Source: Chitinophaga pinensis
Lineage (GTDB): Bacteria; Bacteroidota; Bacteroidia; M30B66
Assembly: GCA_943333015.1 (NCBI GenBank)
Contig: CALQRR010000017.1
Coordinates: 1 to 11,318, forward strand
Direction: 5' to 3'
Length of the DNA stretch: 11,318 nt
Positions 1-6,420 of the stretch are shown here, in pieces. Position 1 is the stretch's first letter; each line of letters begins with the position of its first letter. Both the position numbers and the translations under genes were made by a program. Below the pieces are notes generated by a model. That model did not search any database. It saw only the letters and a list, made by a program, of their open reading frames with translations, and was not told the origin of the DNA.

Positions 1-195
1 GTTGAAGCTATTCTACAAGATGGTGGAACAGGAATAGTAGTTCGGGCTTTTAATAAACAGGCATTCCAAAAAGCACTAAATCAACTGGATGCTTTGCTGG
101 CCGCCGATCCTACCAAAAGCATCCAATGCGCTTACCGTCATTATGCCTTGGGTGACGGCATCAAATCCTATCACGGTATTTACGCAAAACTTTAA
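1..195 (+). CDS. Glycosyltransferase, C-terminal fragment (cut by window edge)
   Basis: Only the last 64 codons are present; they are open from base 1 and end at TAA 193-195. The reading contains GGTGIVVRAFNKQAFQKAL, then a short helical linker (LDALLAADP), then YALGDGIKSYHGIYAKL. This matches the end of GT4 (GT-B fold) glycosyltransferases, where a 'G-TG-lv-..' loop binding the nucleotide-sugar is followed by a helix and a 'Ys....v..Y..iY..l' tail. The catalytic and acceptor regions lie outside the window, so the sugar and product cannot be judged. It is convergent with rlmH, with no base between the two stop codons. It is probably part of the same surface-glycan region as the genes at 6421-11113, although it lies on the other strand. 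The GT call rests on a short match and could be wrong in detail. Confidence 0.7.
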   Translation, partial: VEAILQDGGTGIVVRAFNKQAFQKALNQLDALLAADPTKSIQCAYRHYALGDGIKSYHGIYAKL

Positions 196-669
196 TCATT
201 CGTGGTGATACGGATGGTTGTTAAGGATTGTCATCGCTCTATACATCTGCTCCATAAACAACAATCGGATGACCTGATGCGAGAATGTCATGTCGGATAA
301 GGAAATCTGAAAGATTGCTTTTTTGTAAACGGCTTCTGAAAAGCCAAAGGCACCGCCAATCACAAAAACGAGCTGCTTATGCCCCTGATTCATTTGTCCT
401 TGCAAAAACTCCGAAAAGCCTACAGATGTCATGGATTTTCCCCGCTCATCCAAGAGACTTAAACGATCATCTGGACGCAGTTTGCTAAGGATCAATTCGC
501 CTTCTTTGATTTTAAGCTGATCTGCAGTCAGAGATGCCGCCTGCTTCAACGTCGGAATCGTCTCCATTGAAAAGGAAATATAATTTTTAATCCGTTGCTC
601 GTAAAACTCGATCCCTTGAACCAAATAACCTTGCTGTGTCTTGCCTATTTGAAGCAATTTTACTTTCAT
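196..669 (-). CDS. rlmH: 23S rRNA (pseudouridine-1915-N3)-methyltransferase RlmH
   Basis: A SPOUT-class methyltransferase that uses SAM to methylate N3 of pseudouridine 1915 in helix 69 of 23S rRNA, acting late on assembled 70S ribosomes. The 157-residue reading matches the family's usual ~155-160. Seen in sequence: N-terminal MKVKLLQIGKT, the SAM-binding loop IGGAFG (residues 104-109), the SPOUT knot segment ISLSDMTFSHQVIRLLFMEQ (121-140) and the diagnostic tail NNHPYHHE. An in-frame ATG at 693 would add MFLLYICR. I prefer the ATG at 667-669 because the family starts MKvkll and because a minus-strand TACATTTG box at 674-681 overlaps the upstream extension. The gene is divergent from the DUF4783-nadC cluster and convergent with the glycosyltransferase fragment. 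It is intact. Confidence 0.96.
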   Translation of the reverse strand: MKVKLLQIGKTQQGYLVQGIEFYEQRIKNYISFSMETIPTLKQAASLTADQLKIKEGELILSKLRPDDRLSLLDERGKSMTSVGFSEFLQGQMNQGHKQLVFVIGGAFGFSEAVYKKAIFQISLSDMTFSHQVIRLLFMEQMYRAMTILNNHPYHHE

Positions 670-673
670 ACGG

Positions 674-681
674 CAAATGTA
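674..681 (-). promoter_or_regulatory. Bacteroidota-type -7 box for rlmH
   Basis: On the minus strand this reads TACATTTG, a full match to the Bacteroidota -7 consensus TAnnTTTG. It ends only four bases before the chosen rlmH ATG, so the transcript would be leaderless or nearly so. I see no convincing TTG -33 element at the expected 17-23 base spacing, so the call rests on the -7 box and its position alone. Confidence 0.45.
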
Positions 682-727
682 CAAAAGGAACATGCGACGA
701 TTGAATCGGATAGTTTCGAAATACGAC

Positions 728-735
728 TATATTTG
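728..735 (+). promoter_or_regulatory. Bacteroidota-type -7 box for the DUF4783-nadC cluster
   Basis: TATATTTG is an exact TAnnTTTG match in the divergent rlmH/DUF4783 gap, 65 bases before the DUF4783 ATG. A TTG at 701-703 lies 24 bases upstream, one more than the usual 17-23 base spacing. It is the best promoter candidate for the plus-strand cluster and would give a leader of about 55-60 bases. The two divergent -7 boxes are about 47 bases apart. Confidence 0.45.
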
Positions 736-800
736 CAACCGGAGCTGGCTGTGGATAAGGCTTCTGGCTTGGTTTTTGATTTTTCTGGCAAAACACACGC

Positions 801-1187
801 ATGAAGTCATTCCTGTTTATTTTCATTGTTTTGACCTCGGGTTTCAGCCCTGCGTCGGATATTGGGAATGACATTGCTGCATTGATCCGTTCCGGAAATG
901 CCAGTCAGCTTTCTAATTATTTTAGCAACAACGTAGATCTGACCGTTTTAGGAAAAGAAGAAATGTATTCCAAAGCACAGGCGGAACAAATCCTGCGGAA
1001 CTTCTTTTCCAAGAATCCCCCACGCAGCTTCAATCTAAAACATCATTCCAGCAATCCAACAGCGGCTCAATATGGTATCGGTACCTATATCAATACTTCC
1101 AATGCCCGTTTCAGGATTTACTTTCTGATTAAGAAAATTGGCAACCAATCTTTCATTCAACAGTTCAGCATTGAACCGGAAATCTGA
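801..1187 (+). CDS. DUF4783 family exported protein
   Basis: A 128-residue protein with an N-terminal signal peptide: MKS, then a hydrophobic core FLFIFIVLTSGF, with likely cleavage near PAS-D (residues 18-20). The mature part, about 108 residues, reads DIGNDIAALIRSGNASQLSNYF..VDLTVLG..EMYSKAQAEQILRNFF..NPPRSFNLKH and ends in alternating beta segments (YGIGTYINTS, FRIYFLIKKI, SFIQQFSIE). This fits the DUF4783 family, small periplasmic proteins common in Bacteroidota with an NTF2-like alpha+beta cone. No enzymatic function is established, and NTF2-like folds usually bind ligands or partners. There is no lipobox cysteine, so it is probably soluble in the periplasm. It sits 3 bases upstream of nadC, an arrangement I recall as common in this phylum; the functional link is unknown. 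Confidence 0.85.
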   Translation: MKSFLFIFIVLTSGFSPASDIGNDIAALIRSGNASQLSNYFSNNVDLTVLGKEEMYSKAQAEQILRNFFSKNPPRSFNLKHHSSNPTAAQYGIGTYINTSNARFRIYFLIKKIGNQSFIQQFSIEPEI

Positions 1188-1190
1188 CGT

Positions 1191-2048
1191 ATGACATTCA
1201 CGAAGCAACAGGAAAAACTCATCGAAGCATTGATTCTTTTAGGACTTGCTGAAGATGTCGGCCCAGGTGATTACACCACCTTGGCAACCGTTCCTGCCGA
1301 TGTTACTCAGAAAGCGCGCTTGTTGGTCAAAGACACTGGGATTTTATGCGGAATCGATATTGCCCGCCGTATCATGAAGGCCATCGATCCTCAAATGACC
1401 ATGGATCAACGAATGAACGATGGAGACGTCATCCAGAAAGGGGATGTCGCTTTCTACATTGAAGGAAAACCGGGTTCAATCCTCACCGCCGAAAGACTGC
1501 TGCTTAACTGCATGCAGCGCATGAGCGGAATTGCTTCCTATACCCGCAAACTTGTCGACCTGATCAGTGATACACCAGCCACACTCATCGATACCCGAAA
1601 AACATCTCCCGGTATGCGGGTGATGGAAAAATGGGCGGTTTTTACCGGCGGCGGTGGAAATCACCGGATGGGCTTGTATGATATGATGATGATCAAGGAC
1701 AACCACATCGACTTTGCAGGTGGAATCATCCAGGCTATCGATCGGGTGCATGTATTCACGAAGGAAAACAATCTCGATCTGAAGGTTGAAATTGAAGCGC
1801 GTTCCATGGAAGATGTTAAAACCATTGTCGCTCACGGAGGGGTGAACCGCATTATGCTTGATAATTTCAGTCCGCAACAAATCACCGAAGCCTTGCCGTT
1901 GATCCCCCCATCATTCGAAACCGAAGCCTCGGGCGGTATCAATGAATCGAACTTGCGTGCGTATGCGTTGACAGGTGTTCAATTTATTTCCATGGGCGCT
2001 TTAACGCATCAGGTTCGCAGTCTCGATCTCAGTCTTAAAGCCTGCTGA
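1191..2048 (+). CDS. nadC: Nicotinate-nucleotide diphosphorylase (carboxylating), quinolinate phosphoribosyltransferase
   Basis: Converts quinolinate and PRPP to nicotinate mononucleotide, CO2 and pyrophosphate, the step where de novo NAD synthesis joins the common NaMN route; cytosolic. The 285 residues match the family length. Motifs in order: LAEDVGPGDYTT (residues 19-30), AERLLLNCMQRMSGIAS (100-116), the phosphate and quinolinate-binding DTRKTSPGMR (134-143), GGGGNHRMGLYDMMMIKDNH (153-172), VEIEAR (199-204), the barrel-end EASGGI (245-250) and GALTHQV (269-275). Conserved basic residues R136, K137, H158, R159 and K169 are present, so it should be active. It is separated by 3 bases from the DUF4783 gene and by 2 bases from the YihY gene, so co-transcription is very likely. 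No nadA or nadB is in the window. Confidence 0.97.
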   Translation: MTFTKQQEKLIEALILLGLAEDVGPGDYTTLATVPADVTQKARLLVKDTGILCGIDIARRIMKAIDPQMTMDQRMNDGDVIQKGDVAFYIEGKPGSILTAERLLLNCMQRMSGIASYTRKLVDLISDTPATLIDTRKTSPGMRVMEKWAVFTGGGGNHRMGLYDMMMIKDNHIDFAGGIIQAIDRVHVFTKENNLDLKVEIEARSMEDVKTIVAHGGVNRIMLDNFSPQQITEALPLIPPSFETEASGGINESNLRAYALTGVQFISMGALTHQVRSLDLSLKAC

Positions 2049-2050
2049 GC

Positions 2051-3010
2051 ATGCTGGAGCGTCTTCGCCATTGGTTTATTCATCTACCATTCGTAAACGG
2101 GCTGCTCCGGTTTTTGTCGCACATTCCATTGCCCGGATTTAAAGGGATTTCACTACTCGATGTTGCTTTTCAGTTTAAAAAAAGCCTCACCAGTTCCCGC
2201 ATCTCTATGCGTGCAGCGGCCGTATCATTCGATTTCTTCCTTGCGCTTTTTCCTACCATCATCTTCCTGTTCACGCTAACGGCCTATCTTCCCATTGCCG
2301 ATTTTCAGGACCGTTTACTCGGAGCATTTGAACAAGTGCTTCCCGAAAATGCTTTTCTGGCAGTGCGCAACACCGTTCTCGATATTATCAGCATTCAACG
2401 GGGCGGCCTCTTGTCGTTCGGTGTGATTGCTGCTTTATTTTATGCCACAAACGGCGTGAACTCCATCATCCAATCGTTCAATGCCAGCATTTTCATCCGC
2501 GAGCGCAGACCTGCGTGGAAAATTCGTTTAGTCTCTCTCGCCCTAACGCTTATTTTATCCTTGCTGCTTGTTTTGTCTATCGCGTTGATGGTGGTGACCA
2601 ACTTTGCCCTCGACTTTCTCATCAAACACCACATCATTACCTACGGCATTAATTACGTGCTGATTTGGCTGGGAAAATGGGTCATCTTTTACGGATTACT
2701 CTTTTTCTGTGTCGCTTTTCTCTATTATCTCGGACCTTCCAAAAAAGCCCGGGCAGGTTTTTTCTCCATCGGCGCTTTTGCCACCAGTGCGCTCATCCTA
2801 CTATTGCTCATTGCCTTTTCCTTCTTCGTTAGTAATTTCGGGACCTATAATACGCTCTATGGATCTGTCGGCGCACTCATTGCCGTGATGGTTCTCATAA
2901 ACCTCAATGCCATGCTGCTATTGGCTGGGTATGAATTCAATGCCGGTGTATATCACCTCAAACGGAAAAGATCCTTATCCGAACAACGTAAAATCAGAGA
3001 TCTTTCCTAA
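2051..3010 (+). CDS. YihY/BrkB (UPF0761) family inner-membrane protein
   Basis: A 319-residue polytopic inner-membrane protein. About six hydrophobic segments are visible, near residues 57-80, 119-141, 158-187, 202-227, 236-261 and 268-294. They are preceded by an amphipathic N-terminus and followed by a basic tail (HLKRKRSLSEQRK) expected in the cytoplasm. Family hallmarks are RAAAVSFDFFLALFPTIIF (54-72), YATNGVNSIIQSFN (131-144), the YYLGPSKKARAG loop (225-236) and the ending NFGTYNTLYGSVGALIAVMV...NAMLLLAGYEFNA. The family was once named ribonuclease BN; that assignment was withdrawn and the function is unknown, with transporter-like roles proposed. The ATG lies 2 bases after the nadC stop, indicating coupled expression. 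The gene is intact. Confidence 0.92.
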   Translation: MLERLRHWFIHLPFVNGLLRFLSHIPLPGFKGISLLDVAFQFKKSLTSSRISMRAAAVSFDFFLALFPTIIFLFTLTAYLPIADFQDRLLGAFEQVLPENAFLAVRNTVLDIISIQRGGLLSFGVIAALFYATNGVNSIIQSFNASIFIRERRPAWKIRLVSLALTLILSLLLVLSIALMVVTNFALDFLIKHHIITYGINYVLIWLGKWVIFYGLLFFCVAFLYYLGPSKKARAGFFSIGAFATSALILLLLIAFSFFVSNFGTYNTLYGSVGALIAVMVLINLNAMLLLAGYEFNAGVYHLKRKRSLSEQRKIRDLS

Positions 3011-3044
3011 GCTTTCACTATTTTTCGCCGTAAATCCAACCTGC

Positions 3045-6000
3045 ATGCGATCACTTCTTCTGTGTATCCTCTTTGGCGCGCTTGCGCCATTTGCTCTTTC
3101 TGCGCAACAAATTCCTTCTCCTTACGATCCCATTCATCCGCCCAGCACCTATCGCAACGCTGATAATCCGCAATATTGGAAAAATCGACTTCCCTTTCCC
3201 GGCTATTGGCAACAGGATGTTGAATACAACATCAATGCTGTTGTGGATGAAAAAACAGATATCGTTACTGCAACGGAAGAGTTAAAATATTTCAATAACT
3301 CGCCAGACACATTGACGTTTGTCTATTTCCACTTATATCAAAATGCTTTTCAACCCGGCTCCTATTGCGCTGCTTTGCACGAAGCCAATGATTACCCAAT
3401 CGTTTACGGAAAATATGAGAAAGAAAAACTCGGTACGGTTGTCTCAAACTTAAAAGTCGACGGGCAAGAACTCATTACCGAACTCGATAACACCATCCTC
3501 AAAGTATTTCTTCCGCAACCGCTATTGCCCAATAATTCCGTGACATTCACCATGGATTTCAAAACCTATTTCGATTACCAAGGTTCAATCCGCCGCCGTA
3601 TGAAGGAATTTGGTTCTTATGGCTCCAAGCATTTCGATGGGGTACATTGGTATCCACGTATGGCTGTGTACGACCGCAAATTTGGCTGGTGTACCGATCA
3701 GCATTTGGGGAAAGAATTTTACGGCGATTTTGGTTCGTACGATGTAGCACTCGAGTTCTCCGATAATTATGTGATGGAAGCCACCGGGTATCTTTTAAAC
3801 CGCGATGAAGTGCTCCCTGCCGAATTGCGTCAGAAACTCGACATCAAAAATTTCGCAAACAAGCCCTGGGAAGAAGCGCCTTCTGTCATCACTCCGTACA
3901 ACCCAGCCAAACGTAAAACATGGAAGTTTCACGCCGAAAACGTGCACGATTTTGCCTGGACGGCCGATCCCAATTACCGCATCGGTGAAGCCGAATGGAA
4001 TGGTATTCAAATCGTTTCTCTTGTTCAGGAACCACATGCAGCCCGTTGGCAAAATGCGGCCAGCTACACGGCAAAAATCATCGAAACATACAGCCGCGAT
4101 TTTGGCATGTATGTGTACAACAAAATGGTGGTCGCCGATGCGCGCGATGGCATGGAATACCCAATGCTCACGCTCGATGGCGGAGCCGATCCTTCTTACC
4201 GCGGATTGCTAGCGCACGAAGTCGGTCACAACTGGTTTTTCGGAATGGTGGGCAGCAACGAAACCTACCGTGCTGCTCTCGATGAAGGATTTACGCAATT
4301 CCTCACCGTTTGGGCACAGGAACACATTGACGGGCCAACAGCGCTCAAAGGAAAATTCCCGGATTCCTACACCGAAAAATACACCAAGCCGGAAGAAGTA
4401 CGCTACGCTCGTGCATTGTATGGCTACATGCGCGATGCCATTCGCGAAGACGAAACTACTCTCAACACACATTCGGATGATTTCGGTGGTGCCATTCGGC
4501 ATGGTGGCGGGTATGGAAATGTCTATTACAAAACAGCGACGATGCTTTTCAATTTGCAGTATCTGCTCGGCGATGAGCTGTTTCAGAATGCCATGAAGAA
4601 CTATTTCAACGAATGGAAAATCGCCCATCCATACATCGAAGATTTCCGGAATTCAATCATTCGTTATACCAAAACAGATCTGAACTGGTTCTTTGATCAG
4701 TGGTTCGAAACCGCTAAAATTATCGACTATAAAGTCAAAAACGTGCGCAACAAAGGCGAAGGCGCTTATGAAATTACCTTCAAGCGAAAAGGAACGATGC
4801 AAATGCCCATCGACTTTTCGGTGTTCGACATCGAGGGCAAACGCTACGATTTTTACGTTCCCAATACCTGGTGGGAAAAATCAACAACAGCCACCAAACT
4901 TCCCCGTTGGATAGGCTGGGGAGCCCTCAATCCAACGTATAAGGCCTTGGTCAAAATTGATGGAAAGTTGTCCAATGTTGTCATTGACACTTCCGGTCGA
5001 CTGGCTGATATCAACCGCCTCGACAACAGTAAAAAAACACCTTCCGTGATCCGTTTTGATTCGCGTGTTTCCAATACACCTGATTGGAATCGTTACGAGC
5101 TAAACCTGCGTCCTGATCTCTGGTACAATTTCTACGATGGTGTGAAATTCGGGCTGCACGTCAATGGCCAATACATGAACTACAAGCATGTTTTTGATGC
5201 CACATTCTGGATCAATTCCGGCTTGCAGAAAATCAAACCGGGTTTCGACGACGAATACAACAGCTTCAATCCGGTGTCATTCAAAGTCAATTATACCAAT
5301 CCAACCGATAAAATTCTCAGAGGATCTTCTGTCAATGCTTCTGTCCGTTACCTCGATGGACTGGCTGCGGCTCAACTGGGATTTCGTTTCCGTAACCGTA
5401 AAGAAAATACCGCGATGTATGGATATTTCAAATCCATGTACCGCCCCGATTCTTCCGATGTCTATTACCTCGTGTATCGCAACGACTGGAATCCGCGCCA
5501 GTGGAACAATACCGTCAACATCGGGCTCGATCACGACTATTCCTACAAAAGCGGCCAGGGGCGCATCAACCTGCACATGCGCACCAACGGTCCTGGATCT
5601 GGATACGACTATTCTCAAATCAGCCTCACCGTTGTCAATTACAACCAGTTAGGCAAACTGCGTTTCAACACCCGATTCTTTGCACAAATTGGAACAGGTT
5701 CTGACCTCGCTCCGGAGTCGGCACTTTACCTCGGTGGCGCCAATCCCGAGAGCATGATGGACAATAAGTTCACCCGTTCGGTGGGCTTTTTTCCGCAGGA
5801 CTGGAACGGTTTCGGAAACACGACCAACCATTTTCAATACGGCGGCGGACTCAACTTACGCGGGTATGCAGGATATCTCGTGCCGTTTAAACGTGCTGAT
5901 GGTCTCATCGTTCCTGTTTACAAAGGCAATTCAGGTGCTGCAGTCAATGCAGAACTCGAGTTCGACCGACTGTTTCCCATTCGTCCCAAATTCACCCGCA

Positions 6001-6263
6001 ACTGGTTAAAAATCAACACGTATCTCTTCGGCGATGCTGGTTTTATCCAATCCAACCTGCAGGGCGAAAAAATGGCGTTTGCCGAACCACGTGCCGATGC
6101 CGGTGTTGGAGTTGCGCTCACCATCAAAAAATGGGGACCACTCAGCATGGAAAAACCACTGACCATCCGGTTCGACATGCCCTTGTTCCTTTCCCGCACA
6201 CCCGATGTTGCGCCCGATTACCTTCAGTTTCGCTGGATCGTGGGTGTGAACAGAGCGTTCTGA
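3045..6263 (+). CDS. Exported M1-family zinc metallopeptidase fused to an Omp85-like outer-membrane beta-barrel
   Basis: A 1072-residue protein. Residues 1-20 form a signal peptide (MRSLLLCILFGALAPFALSA) without a lipobox cysteine. The N-terminal beta-sandwich (about 50-290, e.g. TATEELKYFNNSPDTLTFVY) resembles M1 aminopeptidases. The catalytic domain has GMEY (369-372, the GAMEN-equivalent), the zinc motif HEVGH (391-395) with third ligand E414 after exactly 18 residues, and a candidate catalytic tyrosine Y494 in NVYYKTATML. It therefore looks active as a metallo-aminopeptidase; the substrate is unknown. From about residue 670 the sequence becomes aromatic, alternating beta segments with LRGY (938-941), VNAELEFDRLFP (967-978), YLFGDAGF (993-1000), WGPLSMEKPLTIRFDMPLF and a terminal ...VGVNRAF. 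These resemble Omp85/D15 surface-antigen barrels. No T9SS C-terminal sorting domain is seen. The ATG at 3045 is chosen because it begins the signal peptide; upstream in-frame ATGs lie inside the YihY gene. A TAttTTTC near-match to a -7 box (3019-3026) lies in the 34-base gap. Confidence 0.9.
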   Translation: MRSLLLCILFGALAPFALSAQQIPSPYDPIHPPSTYRNADNPQYWKNRLPFPGYWQQDVEYNINAVVDEKTDIVTATEELKYFNNSPDTLTFVYFHLYQNAFQPGSYCAALHEANDYPIVYGKYEKEKLGTVVSNLKVDGQELITELDNTILKVFLPQPLLPNNSVTFTMDFKTYFDYQGSIRRRMKEFGSYGSKHFDGVHWYPRMAVYDRKFGWCTDQHLGKEFYGDFGSYDVALEFSDNYVMEATGYLLNRDEVLPAELRQKLDIKNFANKPWEEAPSVITPYNPAKRKTWKFHAENVHDFAWTADPNYRIGEAEWNGIQIVSLVQEPHAARWQNAASYTAKIIETYSRDFGMYVYNKMVVADARDGMEYPMLTLDGGADPSYRGLLAHEVGHNWFFGMVGSNETYRAALDEGFTQFLTVWAQEHIDGPTALKGKFPDSYTEKYTKPEEVRYARALYGYMRDAIREDETTLNTHSDDFGGAIRHGGGYGNVYYKTATMLFNLQYLLGDELFQNAMKNYFNEWKIAHPYIEDFRNSIIRYTKTDLNWFFDQWFETAKIIDYKVKNVRNKGEGAYEITFKRKGTMQMPIDFSVFDIEGKRYDFYVPNTWWEKSTTATKLPRWIGWGALNPTYKALVKIDGKLSNVVIDTSGRLADINRLDNSKKTPSVIRFDSRVSNTPDWNRYELNLRPDLWYNFYDGVKFGLHVNGQYMNYKHVFDATFWINSGLQKIKPGFDDEYNSFNPVSFKVNYTNPTDKILRGSSVNASVRYLDGLAAAQLGFRFRNRKENTAMYGYFKSMYRPDSSDVYYLVYRNDWNPRQWNNTVNIGLDHDYSYKSGQGRINLHMRTNGPGSGYDYSQISLTVVNYNQLGKLRFNTRFFAQIGTGSDLAPESALYLGGANPESMMDNKFTRSVGFFPQDWNGFGNTTNHFQYGGGLNLRGYAGYLVPFKRADGLIVPVYKGNSGAAVNAELEFDRLFPIRPKFTRNWLKINTYLFGDAGFIQSNLQGEKMAFAEPRADAGVGVALTIKKWGPLSMEKPLTIRFDMPLFLSRTPDVAPDYLQFRWIVGVNRAF

Positions 6264-6276
6264 TCAATCTGAATTT

Positions 6277-6350
6277 GGGGGCATGCCTCCTGCGTCGTCA
6301 CCGGGCTTTCCGCGGTGCGCGGCACCTTGCTGCAATCCCTTGCCCGGCTG
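6277..6350. repeat. Intergenic nested inverted repeat (candidate Bacteroidota dispersed palindrome)
   Basis: This lies in the convergent gap between the peptidase and the flippase. Visible structure: an imperfect 14-base palindrome at 6277-6290 (GGGGGCATGCCTCC), then outer arms CCGGGC (6301-6306) and GCCCGG (6342-6347), then an inner hairpin GGTGC (6314-6318), loop GCG, GCACC (6322-6326). The outer arms are flanked inward by GGGCTTTCCGC and TGCAATCCCT. From memory, this GGGCTTTCCGC...TGCAATCCCT arrangement recurs between genes across Bacteroidota genomes, usually downstream of genes with a variable centre. It is far more GC-rich than the surrounding gap. No U-tract follows on either strand, so it is not a classical intrinsic terminator, though it could protect or end both convergent transcripts. 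Ends are approximate. Confidence 0.7.
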
Positions 6351-6420
6351 TCTCGTTAGTTTAAATAATGTGTGCTGTGAGAAACTTCATTTTCCCATTA
6401 CCCACATACAACATCGCCCT

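Noticed and set aside
77..93. 17-base match TAAATCAACTGGATGCT shared with 10694-10710
   Set aside because: It lies in two coding regions read on opposite strands, the flanks do not match, and no repeat unit or element boundary is visible; treated as coincidence.
587..874. 95-codon minus-strand frame across the rlmH/DUF4783 gap
   Set aside because: It overlaps the 5' ends of two well-supported genes and both divergent promoter boxes, and the translation has no recognisable pattern.
2907..3044. Upstream in-frame extension of the M1 peptidase beginning at an ATG inside the YihY gene
   Set aside because: It would place 46 non-hydrophobic residues before a clear signal peptide and overlap YihY by over 100 bases; the ATG at 3045 begins the signal peptide directly.
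3559..5837. Many open frames of 60-154 codons on both strands inside the peptidase gene
   Set aside because: They are compositional shadows of a strongly supported reading frame. Their translations are low-complexity (Ser/Thr/Arg/Ile-rich) and show no domain motifs.
6131..6364. 77-codon plus-strand frame running from the peptidase 3' end through the intergenic palindrome
   Set aside because: It is out of frame with the peptidase and its end is simply translation of the GC-rich repeat.
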